A stretch of DNA of 64,000 bases from Bidens hawaiensis (taxonomy: Eukaryota > Streptophyta > Magnoliopsida > Asterales > Asteraceae), in contig JAIQDT010005835.1 of assembly GCA_021521415.1 (NCBI GenBank), forward strand, positions 1-64,000, given 5' to 3'. The translations under genes were made by a program, and so were the position numbers. Below, piece by piece: positions 1 to 10,073 of the stretch. The notes under the pieces are model-generated. The model was not told the origin of the DNA, ran no database searches, and was given only the letters and a program-made list of their open reading frames with translations. Position 1 is the stretch's first letter. Each line of letters opens with the position of its first letter.

Positions 1-146
1 GCGCATTGGTGGTGCAGTTCGAACGCTTGCATCGACGCGAGCCGCTTGAGACCCGCCTTAGTATTTTTGGACAATGGGAGTTAGACCCAGACGTGACAAG
101 CTACCAAAAGACAAGGGCCAAATATGAAAAATTGTATCCGTGAACC

Positions 147-436
147 CATCGCGATACGCGATGAGTCCAAGAACAAGGCCATCGCGATACGCGATGGTTC
201 GTTATGACTCAGCGGCACATGTCGCATCCAATCCTAAGGTCTGAGACGACCCAAAAAGAAATTGATCAGATCACGATCTATTTTATAAGCCTACTTGGGT
301 ATTGAGTATTTATTTGTAAGGGGGTGACACGTGGCATAAGTGTTAAACAACGTGGCAACACGTGGCACTCTTTGACCTACATGAGTCATCGCGATACGCA
401 ATGACCATAAGAAAAGGTCCATCGCGTATCACGATG
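147..436. repeat. Four near-palindromic 17-mers CATCGCGATACGCGATG
   Basis: Copies lie at 147-163, 180-196, 387-403 and 420-436, arranged as two pairs each spaced by 33 bases. Each has arms CATCGCG and CGCGATG around a 3-base centre. The third copy carries one arm change. The fourth is present in the reverse orientation, also with one change. They sit just upstream of a TATA-like box. Confidence 0.8.
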
Positions 437-450
437 GGACCCAGTTTAGG

Positions 451-460
451 CTATAAATAG
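451..460 (+). promoter_or_regulatory. TATA-like box with CT-rich downstream tract
   Basis: CTATAAATAG is followed 30-70 bases downstream by CT-rich stretches (CTTTCTCTCTCT), as in many plant core promoters and LTR U3/R junctions. It lies immediately after the fourth near-palindrome. No ORF follows within 1 kb, so this would be an element promoter if it is functional. Confidence 0.4.
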
Positions 461-1802
461 AAAGGGTCACGGCATTCATTTTTCACACCAAAAACACTTT
501 CTCTCTCTAGAATTACTTTCTCTCTACATCGTTTTGCGTGTCGAACATCGTTTAGCGTGTCGATCCTCGTAATCCGTGCCATATACCCAACGTTTCCTCG
601 AAATGCGTGCCACCCAAAAGTAACCCGACATTATGCCTCGAAATGCGTGCACGACCCTGCGACGGCCGAATGTTGCCTCGCTTTGCGTGCCAAGAAAAGT
701 AGATCAAGAATACCCTGATAGTCGTGCAAGTCCGGAAGTGCTGCCGAAAGTCTAAGTAATTACTAAGCTAAGCAAGGTTAATCATTTATTCATTCATAAA
801 GGTTTTCAAACGAGATCACCACATCATACAGAAAAGACAATCACAGGTGAATACGTTAAACCTTTTTCAGTCAAGATAAACAGGTTGTTTGTTTTAAACA
901 AAGTCAGTCAAATAAAGATTTATGGGATTACATGATCCCTATTAAAATGCAAGATAGAAAATAAAAGCAACTCAGACCGAGTACACATGTGTATGGATCC
1001 AAACATAATTAATCTAGTCTATCAATCAATGCTATGTGGTCGTAGACTAGAGATCATAATAAAAGTTCTCCGATGGGCGTCAGTTCCCGAAGAACCGTAA
1101 TTGTGTGTGTATAGTAGTGGCACAATCCCATAAATAAGATACGTTTCTGCTGAGATTGTTCAAGAAAACTATCTTGTAGTCAAAGAAAGATTTATAAAAT
1201 ATTTTTAGAGTCAACGATTCACCAGCTTATCGCTGACGTATACTCCCCCCCCCCAAAAAAAATATATTTTAGGGAAACATATTAGTACAAGTAACAAGGA
1301 ATTAGAGACATTCAAGAAGATATACGCTCGCAAGGTAGAGATGGCTCCGTTTTTAATTATTAAAATATTGTAAACAATATGATTTGTAAAATCAAACAAG
1401 GTTTATAAATTAAACACTCGAGTATTTATTATCCGAGAAGCTTTTCAATTAAATTAATATATTATTATATATAAAGGTTTACAACAAAAAGTATATTAAT
1501 ATTTTTATTATAAATTAAAGACTTCCGCTAAACTCTTATATATTTACAAAAAAGGTACCAACTATTGGTCACACGCCTAGGCTCCAAGGTGGGGTGTAAC
1601 AGGATATACTGCATTCGGTTTAATATAATCGCCGGCATATGCATCAAAGAAGACATAGCTGTCCCCTGACATATTATAATATAAATGTATATCTGCAACA
1701 TATGGTTAAGTTTAAAATTGTTAAATTATGAAAATGCTAACAATACCATATACAAAGAATGTATGTAATTTTAGATTTTTAAACCATTGGTTAGACGAAT
1801 AC

Positions 1803-1945
1803 CCTTATCTTGTAACCATTGCATGCAAAGAGCAGCTAGTTAATTATCATCAAAAATCCTACACCTGACTGGCTAGCCAATAAAGATAGTACTTGAAGAT
1901 TGCCAAACGAACTCTCCAATGTCTATCCTCTGCAAGTTCAAAAAT
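1803..1945 (-). pseudogene. Broken fragment of PP2A 65-kDa scaffold subunit A
   Basis: On the minus strand the first block reads ELAEDRHWRVRLAI and ends LASQ. After a frame change a second block reads LAALCMQWLQDK. Both match adjacent parts of one HEAT repeat of the PP2A A subunit, which scaffolds the catalytic and regulatory subunits. The blocks are in different frames, the linker between them is garbled, and a stop precedes the second. No further HEAT repeats are recognisable on either side. The fragment is therefore a decayed, non-functional relic. Family assignment rests on recalled conserved residues and is strong because both blocks occur in the right order and spacing. Confidence 0.8.
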
Positions 1946-3092
1946 TGATCTAGCTTGACAATAATATTGAGACATACATTCATACGTGTTAACCATGCAT
2001 TCAATCTGCATTATTAAAATTTAAACACAAACCAAAAATCAGAATATGATATTTTTAATTATATATATAATCTGCCAATTTAACTATATAACCTGCCAAT
2101 TGGCAATAGTATGACTATTTTGTTTCTTGATAGCATCACCTTTTCTTGGAGGCTTATTTTGCATTAAAAAAAATCAAACAAATTAAAAATACATATTTGA
2201 GTGTAATTATTTAAAATGATTTAAGATACAAACAGATTAGATAGCGAAACCTTACATCGAACAACTGGCTAAATCCGATTTCCCATAACCGATCAAATAC
2301 ATCCATAACGCCTTCTTAACCTTTTTTAAATGGCAAATTACCAACAAACGCAGTTCTTACCAACTTTTCCTCCAGAGGTGGTAGTCACCGGCAGCGACTT
2401 TGCTGCTGGTTGAATTTGAATTAGCTCTTTCTCTTTTTTTGTGTGTTTTGTCGTGGATGAGCTTCCAGAGGAAGATTGACGGAAGCTTCCACATAAATCT
2501 TTGTAAATGTGGTGATGAGCCAAACCAGAACGATTGTCGTCGGATTACTGACGCCGTCACCGTCGATCTTTAAAGGTTCCACCACCACCACGACCGTTGT
2601 GTGGTTGTTGACTTAACCGAAGGCACCAAACAACAAAGCATTCAAAGAAAGTATCAAAGAAACTGAACCACAATTAGAGAGAAGCGGCGATGAAATATAT
2701 ATATATATATATGATAAATTAGATATATTTGTTTTTTTTTTGTTTGAAAAGATATAGTATGGTTTTCTTGGATAGTGGAAACATTTGACATTTGAATAGG
2801 CCGCTAGATTTTTTGAACAGAGCTTTCAAAGGAAGCTATCTATTGGACCTCCTCTAAGCATGACCCATAAGCCAAATGACCTTAGTGATTGACACGCCAG
2901 CATAGTTTGTAATAGGATGACAAGTGTCCTAAAGTGTTCTTTTATTATATAGGGAGATAGATAGTTGTGATCCCCTTTGTTAGGAACATGCTTTTTCATT
3001 ATTCACAAGATCTCACCTTAAGCCACCCCTTATATAAATGATTGTTTAACAAGTTTGGCTTTCTTTTGGTTATTGAATTAAGTGAGGTTATA
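1946..3092. other. AT-rich intergenic sequence
   Basis: Apart from the exon-like stretch noted at 2263-2690 and a short (AT)n run near 2697-2711, I see no gene, RNA gene or element ends here. Confidence 0.5.
2263..2690 (-). other. Possible 5' exon remnant, unrecognised
   Basis: A minus-strand stretch carries overlapping 61- and 67-codon frames. The 61-codon frame is Ser/Thr-rich, then Lys-rich. A second open stretch of about 20 codons ends at a GTAAGG that could be a splice donor (about 2254-2259). It lies upstream, in minus-strand sense, of the PP2A relic, but I see no PP2A similarity in it. It may be a decayed first exon and leader of that or another gene. Function is unknown. Confidence 0.2.
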
Positions 3093-3097
3093 ATGTT

Positions 3098-3650
3098 TGT
3101 TGGTGCATTTTGTGACCGTCGCTATGCAATTCAGACCAGCGGAACGCCACAGGCGAAGTTAGCACAACTTCGCCTTAGGCGAAGTTAGAACAACTTCGCC
3201 AACTTCTGCCTTAGGCGAAGTTATCACAACTTCGCCATAGGCGAAGTTATGAACAACTTCGCCTACTGGCCCAAGCCCAAGCCCGAGAAGATGTTTTGTC
3301 TATATATATGTGTGTCTTGTTTAGGTTTTGTATCCAGAAATTAGTGTATTGTGTGTTACAGTTTATTTGTCTAGAGAGTAATAGAGAGGAAGTGTCGTGT
3401 GAGACGACCCGAGGTAGAGCTCACCTCGGGTCAGTCGTGTTTTCTGTTTTGGTTACGGTATGTAACGTGTTTTGATTAATATAAGAATCTGCAGATTTGT
3501 TTATCCCGTTTTTGTATTTATTCGTGTATTTGTTCGTGTACGTGTTTGTGTTCTTTATCTTTACACCAATAAACGAGTCTAGGAGGATTCCGCACTCCTA
3601 GACCTCGTGCGGATCTCGTATCGATCGGCGACGCCCCGGGGGGACCTACA
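3098..3650 (+). repeat. 5' LTR, type A (553 bp)
   Basis: It runs from TGTTGGTGCA to GGACCTACA. A GGCGAAGTT inverted-motif array lies at about 3150-3265. It is followed by a TATATATAT stretch near 3300 and a GACCCGAGG...CCTCGGGTC inverted repeat near 3404-3435. It is nearly identical to 4916-5375 outside the array. Confidence 0.85.
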
Positions 3651-3652
3651 AG

Positions 3653-3665
3653 TGGTATCAGAGCC
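3653..3665 (+). other. Primer binding site, tRNA-iMet type
   Basis: TGGTATCAGAGCC lies two bases after the LTR end. It matches the usual complement of the 3' end of initiator tRNA-Met used to prime reverse transcription in many plant LTR elements. Confidence 0.85.
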
Positions 3666-4904
3666 TTAGGCTCTTATGCTATGGTTCGAGATCTGCGTTT
3701 TGGTGTTTCTAGCACGTTTCTGTGCGTTTCTGGCCGAACAGCGCCGTAGGCGAAGTTATTGTTCATCAGGCGAAGTTGCCGTCACTGTTCGTAGGGTTTC
3801 AGCGAAGATATAAGGTCTGGCGAAGTTATGAACAGGCGAAGTTGACTTTAGGCGAAGTTGACTTCTCGGCGAAGTTATAGCCAGGCGAAGTTATGAACAG
3901 GCGAAGTTATGAACAGGCGAAGTTAGCAACCAGGCGAAGTTATGGCCAGGTGAAGTTAGCAGCCAGGTGAAGTTAGCAGCCAGGCGAAGTTATGGCCAGG
4001 TGAAGTTAGCAGCCAGGTGAAGTTAAAAAAAAAAAAAAAATTGTTTGGAGTTTTCGTCTGTATGGCCAGGTGTACACGATTATTGTGAGACCAGAGATGT
4101 TGTTCCGTCAACGAGTGATCTTGTTATCTCTTGGTCTTACGTGTGAACAAATACGTGTCAACTCTGGATTTGGAGTTGAGTTTGTGAATGGGATATTGAT
4201 TGAAACTGAATATTGACACATATTTGGGTGTTTGTGGGCAATGAAATTGTTGTTGTTCGAGGTGACCAATTGAAGAAAGTCAAATTAAACTAAAGGTTTT
4301 TGTCATTACTGGATTGCGGTCAGAGCATATTATTAATGTTACTTTCAAGGCGTTCGAGAATTGGATCCTGAAACGTGATGCTTATTTATTAGAGTGAAAA
4401 TTCTGGAACAAGTTGGATTTAATCGGGAACTAAAGTGTTTATGTTCTTGATCGTTATCCCTGGTGATTGAAGATGCTTCGGATTAATTAATGGTCATGTG
4501 TTAGATTCTGTCAAGGTGGTTTTGTGATGAAATTGATCACTTGATGTTGAGTAGTTGAAGATTAAACCTTATCGTATGCCGACGAGTTGGTGAAGTTGTG
4601 GAGGAAGCCCAACTTCATGTGTTGGTGAAGTCAGATGGACTCACGTGATTGGTTGAGATGATCTATTGGCACGAGGATGCATGCATTTCAAAGACCTCAA
4701 TCGTTATAGTCGGAGAAGCTTACACTGAAGGGGAGATCTGATATGGAAGACGCTGGGTGATTGGTAGATTTGTGAAGCTACATGACAGTTTCAGACACGG
4801 CTGGTTGAAGGGCAAACAGAAGATCATCACTTAAGAGGGAGTCTGTTGGTGCATGTTTTGTAACAGATGATCTTTTGTGTTTGTTAGAATTGAGAGCAAC
4901 GGTC
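3666..4904 (+). mobile_element. Non-coding internal domain of type-A element
   Basis: There is no ORF of note. The first 360 bases (about 3740-4025) are a direct-repeat array of GGCGAAGTT or GGTGAAGTT units, commonly spaced 17-21 bases and joined by linkers such as ATGAACA and AGCAGCCA. The array ends in a poly-A run. The rest is unique low-GC sequence. With its two LTRs this is a short non-autonomous element. Confidence 0.7.
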
Positions 4905-4915
4905 AAAGGGGAGAC
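4905..4915 (+). other. Polypurine tract before second type-A LTR
   Basis: AAAGGGGAGAC abuts the TGTTGGTGCA start of the second LTR, the position expected for plus-strand priming. An equivalent AGGGGGAGTC precedes the type-B LTR at 8921-8930. Confidence 0.75.
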
Positions 4916-5375
4916 TGTTGGTGCATTTTGTGACCGTCGCTATGCAATTCAGACCAGCGGAACGCCACAGGCGAAGTTAGCACAACTTCGCCTTAGGCGA
5001 AGTTAGAACAACTTCGCCAACGGCGAAGTTGTAACAACTTCTGCCTTAGGCGAAGTTATCACAACTTCGCCTACTGGCCCAAGCCCAAGCCCGAGAAGAT
5101 GTTTTGTCTATATATATGTGTGTCTTGTTTAGGTTTTGTATCCAGAAATTAGTGTATTGTGTGTTACAGTTTATTTGTCTAGAGAGTAATAGAGAGGAAG
5201 TGTCGTGTGAGACGACCCGAGGTAGAGCTCACCTCGGGTCAGTCGTGTTTTCTGTTTTGGTTACGGTATGTAACGTGTTTTGATTAATATAAGAATCTGC
5301 AGATTTGTTTATCCCGTTCTTGTATTTGTTCGTGTATTTGTTCGTGTACGTGTTTGTGTTCTTTATCTTTACACC
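4916..5375 (+). repeat. Second type-A LTR, 3' truncated
   Basis: It matches 3098-3557 closely but stops at ACACC, losing the last 93 or so bases. The motif array differs from the first LTR: it has gained a GGCGAAGTTGTAACAAC unit and lost another. The truncation point joins directly to TATATAAGG of the next segment. Confidence 0.85.
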
Positions 5376-6103
5376 TATATAAGGTTTTTTAAACAGTGAT
5401 TTTCATTATTTTCAAAGTATCAGCGAACTTAAGCTCCGAATTTTCCGGCGAACTTAAGAATTTTCCGGCGAACTTGTTTTCTATTCCGATTTCGATCTTC
5501 GTTTCCAGTTTCGATTATCACTTGAGAGTACGTGTTGTCGATATACATCACTAACATGTTCATTCATAGACGTTTTTACCCGGTTCGAGACCTCGGGTCG
5601 TCGGACCTTCAAAACCGAGTTTTTTCAAACTTGTGTTACGTGTTCATGGACGAACTTTTCGTCTTAATAACATTATTATGTTGTGTTTTTCTCTCCTGGA
5701 TCGTCAAATCGTGCGAAATCATCGGATTTTTGGCCGTTTGAATCTGAACAGTCGCCGATTCAGATGAAGGCGAAGTTAGGGTTTAGGCGAAGTTCTCCGC
5801 AACTTCGCCTGGGGCTTAATTTCGCTTGAGGCGAAGTTATCCGCAACTTCGCCTGAAGCTTAATTTCGCCTAAAACTTATCTTCGCCTGAGGCTATGTTG
5901 TGATAAGGCGAAGTTAACATCAACTTCGCCTAGACCAGTTTACTTAAAATAATTAGACGAACTTATAGATGAAGCGAAGTTGTTTCCAACTTCGCCTCAC
6001 CTTTAAGTTCGCCTATACATGTCTGATCACAACTTCGCTCATGGTATAAAGCGAACTTGTGAGTTGCTTAACGGTTATCTAACTTAGTTCGTTTAGTGCA
6101 GAT
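5376..6103 (+). promoter_or_regulatory. Motif-rich leader of the long frame
   Basis: It begins TATATAAGG, which resembles a TATA box about 730 bases before the ATG. It then carries two sets of GCGAACTT or GGCGAAGTT motifs in both orientations (5420-5480 and 5765-6060). Several form arms such as GGCGAAGTT followed within 10 bases by AACTTCGCC, so the transcript would fold into serial hairpins. The short ORF at 5532-5741 is not conserved-looking and I do not call it a gene. Confidence 0.5.
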
Positions 6104-8866
6104 ATGGCTGCTGTTGGAGGAGCTGGTGGTGATGACGGTGACGATCAGAGGCTATTCTTTCCGGCACATAACCAGTTCATCACTCTAGATCCAGATGCAA
6201 AAGGCGTGGAGGACTACCGGGAGATTATTACCTTTCTACTGCGCTCAAGAATATTTCACGCTATCACCACTACCCTGCCTATTTCACTGCCGAATATTGA
6301 AGACTTTTGGCAGACGGTAGAGTATGATTGCCGGGTTGAGCCCCCGGTGATGCGAGCCACCGTTAATGGTCAAGTTGTTCAGTTTTCCTCTGAACACATA
6401 CGGGTGGCGTTGCAATTTGAAGAAGAAACAAGAGATGACCCCACGGAGTTTGTTGCTCCTTTTCGTGATGGCGCGTTCCTAAGGATGGGGTATTCAGGCC
6501 TCTTAGGGGATACACAGCGAAGGAAAGGATTCTTATTAGATCAGTGGCGCTTCCTAATGCATGTCATGATAGTCTGTATGTCGGGACGGAAGGCGGGCAC
6601 TGATGGAATGGGTGCGACGATGCAGTCTGCTATGACTGCCCTGACTTACAATAAAAGATATTCTTTTAGTCAGATGATCTTTTACGAGATCGATCGTCAG
6701 AGGAGGGCTGTGGCGCGTGAGCGGTTTACAATGTATCCACGATTCCTACAGATGATTTTAAATCATGTGGCTCCGTCGCTACCTCAAAGACGCCCTATTC
6801 GATACGTTGAATGTGTGACGAAACGTATCTTTGCTCAGTGTCGCACTTCCAGCGCACGAAGCAAGCCTGAGCTGCGTCCCAGGCATACTCCGCTTTTTGG
6901 GTATCTTATTAACCCGGAGTATGTGCCTGCGGCAGGGGACGAGTTTAGGGATCCAAGACAACAACAGGCGGCAGCACCCCAGGCTGTATCAGCTGCTCCT
7001 GCTGTATCTACTGCTGCATCTGCTGCTGTGCCAGCTTCTGAGATTGATCTTGACGCCATGTTCGGCGGGCAAGGGTTGTTTGATATGGACCGATTTGATC
7101 CACATGAGAATATACCAGTCTCGGGTCCACAAGCTGATTTTGATGATGTAATGGAAGAGGCCAGACAGATGATGGTGAGACATGAGAGAACGGTGGGTAA
7201 GCAGAAGAGAATTGTTGATGACGAAGATGAGGAAGCTGATGAAGAAGAGGCTGTGCAGCTGGTGCGTAAGCGCTCAAGAAGGGAAACGACAGGTATGGGT
7301 GTAGGAGCCGGAGAGACTTCAAGGTTTGCACGTTTTGCTCCACCTGCCTTGTCTGGTATGTCCCTTGTTCCTACCTCTGTGCAGGTATCGAGTACAAGCG
7401 CTACGGTTGTTCCCGTAGTGGCTATATCGTCGGCTGACACTCCATCGGTCACGGCCGTCCAGACGTCGGCTCCAGAAATTGTGTCTCTACCACCTCAATC
7501 GCGTACTCCACCGGTGGTAGTAGCACGATTTGTTGAGTCTACGGTCACCACTTCTGCAGGAGTATCGGGTACGGTACCACCTGCGGACACGCCCAGTTCT
7601 GACTCGGAACGGATAGCTTCACTAGAGCGGATTGTGGCTGAGCAGTCAAAGACTATTCAAAGCCTAGTGGAAGCAAATCAACTGCAGGCATCCCTCCTGG
7701 CTGAGCACGGGAAAATCAAAGATGCCTTGAAAGCGTTCTTGGCATCTCAGGGGGAGATGAGCTGTAGAGGTGATGAGTTGAGGACCAAGCGTAGAGAAGA
7801 CCGAGACGATGATCCCAATGCACCGGAAGGTGCAGGTGGTGAGCTGCCAAGAACCTCACAAGCTCTTGGGGCTTCCACAGCTGAGGGGGAGTCTACCGAA
7901 GCGGCTAGTGGTGATGATGACGTGATCGATGCGCTGAAGGAACTTGATGATGACATGTTCAGCGACGATGTATTATTTGATGAAGATGTTCTGCCAATCA
8001 GTGAGATTGAAAAGATTGGTGCATAAATTATTGTTGAGGATGTGATAGAGGAAGGAGAGATTGTGGAAGAAAATGTCGAGCACGAGATCCCTGAAGTTGA
8101 GAAAGCCGATGTGAGGGCTGAGATGGATGAGACTACTGAGTGGGAGGAGTAGCCTAGGTGGAAGGAAGGCTGTGCTCATTGGTTTATCAAGACCAAGAAG
8201 CCTGCTGTTCCAGCCATGTTCAAGAAAAGCTATAACATTAAAGGCTATGCTGAGGCGAAGAAGGGGATAATCTGTTGGATTTATGATGAACAGATCAAGT
8301 TATTTGTGGTAAAACGCTATGATGGCATTCAATACTTCAGGAGAATGTTGAGATCTCTCAACACGTTGCCAGAATGCGAGGTGAAAGATTTGGGCAGATT
8401 GGGCCTGATAAACAGAAGTAACAACAATATGGCAAGAATGATTGAGAAGATTGTGTGGAAAGAAGGCGTAAAAGAAAAGAAGTTTGAACTATTAAAGCCA
8501 CAGAAGGGAAAGCTCGTGGAGGATAAAGAGAGGGGATTGAGAGCGGATGGCAAGCCATGGATGGTGATGAAGTACAAGCCGATCCGATGCATCAAGGAGG
8601 TTCCAATGAAGAATATGCCTCAAGATGTGTTGAAGAATCTAAAATGGTGGTACGTTGATTGCCAGACTGCTGAAGCCGTGATGGAAGACGAAGATGAACA
8701 AGAAGTGCTGAGGGTGTATGACCCGATGCATCTTGTTAACTTATCGAAAGCTGATTTGCAAGCGTTGAACGAAAAGAAGATATTCTATATTCCTGCTTGG
8801 AAGGATGAAGCAAGGAAATATCAGCGAGTAGTCACGGTGTGTGTTAGAGAAGGAGTGCACGCATGA
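6104..8866 (+). pseudogene. Long retroelement-borne ORF with two in-frame stops
   Basis: One frame of 921 codons runs from ATG at 6104 to TGA at 8864-8866, broken only by TAA (8024-8026) and TAG (8150-8152). The first part (640 residues) has a folded-looking N-terminal domain (to about residue 270) and then an Ala/Gln-rich linker. A very acidic stretch next to RKRSRR (about residues 365-393) could be a nuclear-localisation signal. A coiled coil lies near 499-550, and the tail is acidic. The part after the stops is basic and aromatic, with blocks such as KPWMVMKYKP and LKWWYVDCQT. I see no gag zinc knuckle, DTG, YVDD or DDE residues. Similar extra ORFs are, as I recall, carried by Asteraceae retrotransposons without a known function. 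The stops may be recent damage or readthrough points. Confidence 0.65.
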
Positions 8867-8920
8867 AGATACAGGATTACAAGACAAGAGCTGAAAGATC
8901 AAGATATGAAGCTACTGCCA

Positions 8921-8930
8921 AGGGGGAGTC
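8921..8930 (+). other. Polypurine tract before type-B LTR
   Basis: AGGGGGAGTC directly precedes TGTTGGTGCA at 8931. It lies 55 bases after the stop of the long frame, the normal place for a plus-strand primer. Confidence 0.75.
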
Positions 8931-9399
8931 TGTTGGTGCATAGATGTCAGTAGTTCATATGTATAAAGTCTGTAATCGAGTCTGTAATATTGTTTATGTA
9001 ATTGTTTGTGTAACAGCGAAGTTGTTGACAAGTTCGCTTAGGCGAACTTGTTAACCAAGCGAAGTTGTTGACAAGTTCGCCTAGGCGAACTTGTTCAACG
9101 AGCGAAGTTATTGACAACTTCGCCTGTGGCGAAGTTGTCGTGTATTTAAGTAAACCTACGGGTTACTGTTTCAGTGTTGGTCATTTTAGGTTTTTGGTTG
9201 ATAGAGTTCAGTTACGTGTGAGTCTATTGACGTGAGTCTGTAAGCATCTCGGTTTGAGTTATCAATATAACGTGTGGTTGTTCATATTGTGTGTACGTGT
9301 GTTCGTGAGCTAATATTCTACGTCCGTAACGATCTACACAGGGATTCCGCACCTGTGTATATCGGGATATCTCGTGTAAGATCCGTCCAGGAACCTACA
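8931..9399 (+). repeat. 3' LTR, type B (469 bp)
   Basis: It starts TGTTGGTGCATAG and ends GGAACCTACA. Between 9013 and 9140 it carries alternating GCGAAGTT and GCGAACTT units in inverted pairs. A TATTTAAG box follows at about 9143-9150. An inverted repeat ACACAGG...CCTGTGT lies at about 9335-9357. The body is unlike the type-A LTRs even though both ends and the motif are shared. Confidence 0.8.
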
Positions 9400-9404
9400 A
9401 TGTT

Positions 9405-10073
9405 AACGAAAATTGCAATGTTTATTGGTAAGGGTTACGCACTTAATATAATGTTTAAACTCAATGTAATAGTTGATAATAATGATTTGAATAAAACACA
9501 TGGCATTGTCGAATTAGAGGTGTAAATTTTAGTTCGATGTGTCATTTGTTTAAATTAAATAATATTCCAAACCGATTTGAACTCCTGATGTGAAACTTTT
9601 GTTTAATATAAACTAACAAGGTCATCTTTTAGTCGATCGAAAGAATAACTGAACCACTTGATCTCATTCATATGGATACGTGTCATCTAAAATCAATATT
9701 TACTAATGATTGTAGAAGTTATTGATACGTATACTTACTTAAAACTAAGGATGAATCAATAGACAATTATCTTGTACAAAACTGAAGTTGAGGATCAACT
9801 TAACAAAATAATCAAATTGTAAAATGTGATAGATAACTAGGTAAATATGTTTCACCATTTACGTATAAACGTGCACATCATCCTACTATACTATTAAAAC
9901 AATTGAGATGGAGTCCACATGGCCCTTCTCTATTGGTCTATTCCTTTTGTTTTCAAATATATCCTATACTTCTCTAATTTTCTTAACAATTAAATAAATC
10001 AAAAAGAAATTCAATTACCAATAATTAATGTAACCATTTAAGTTTAAGAATTAGAATATAATTACAATTCCCA
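9405..10073. other. AT-rich intergenic sequence
   Basis: No gene is seen. At 9881 TCCTACTATACTATTAAAAC resembles a Helitron 5' end and may be a second, outer start of the element called from 10074. Confidence 0.4.

Larger units (their letters stand above)
1..1601 (-). mobile_element. Partial LTR-type repeat, cut by window edge
   Basis: Read on the minus strand, the right edge begins TGTTACACCCCACC, a terminus typical of plant Ty3/gypsy LTRs, and a GCGGAAG block follows about 70 bases in. No tRNA-complementary primer site or internal domain is visible before the window edge, so neither family nor full length can be set. The left 700 bases look different: near-palindromes, a plus-strand TATA-like box and CT-rich tracts. 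They could be a separate element joined to this one. No coding capacity is seen. Confidence 0.45.
3098..9399 (+). mobile_element. Composite LTR retroelement with unlike LTRs, TSD ATGTT
   Basis: The unit starts TGTTGGTGCA and ends CCTACA. It is flanked on both sides by ATGTT (3093-3097 and 9400-9404), the 5-bp duplication expected of an LTR retroelement. In order it holds: LTR type A (3098-3650), a tRNA-iMet-type primer site, a non-coding internal region, a purine-rich tract, a second type-A LTR truncated at 5375, a leader, a long broken frame (6104-8866), another purine-rich tract and a type-B LTR (8931-9399). Types A and B share only termini, layout and the GGCGAAGTT motif. No gag, protease, RT, RNase H or integrase is present, so the unit could move only with enzymes supplied elsewhere. 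The TGTTGGTGCA start with a purine tract and iMet site suggests Copia/SIRE-like ancestry, by inference. Confidence 0.75.

Noticed and set aside
2338..2523. Ser/Thr-Lys-rich 61-codon frame as a complete small gene
   Set aside because: There is no recognised family, an overlapping frame of equal quality exists, and it looks more like a leftover exon than a small protein gene.
6835..7452. 205-codon minus-strand frame inside the long ORF
   Set aside because: It is a Ser/Ala-rich antisense shadow of the plus-strand frame, which is longer and has normal-looking composition.
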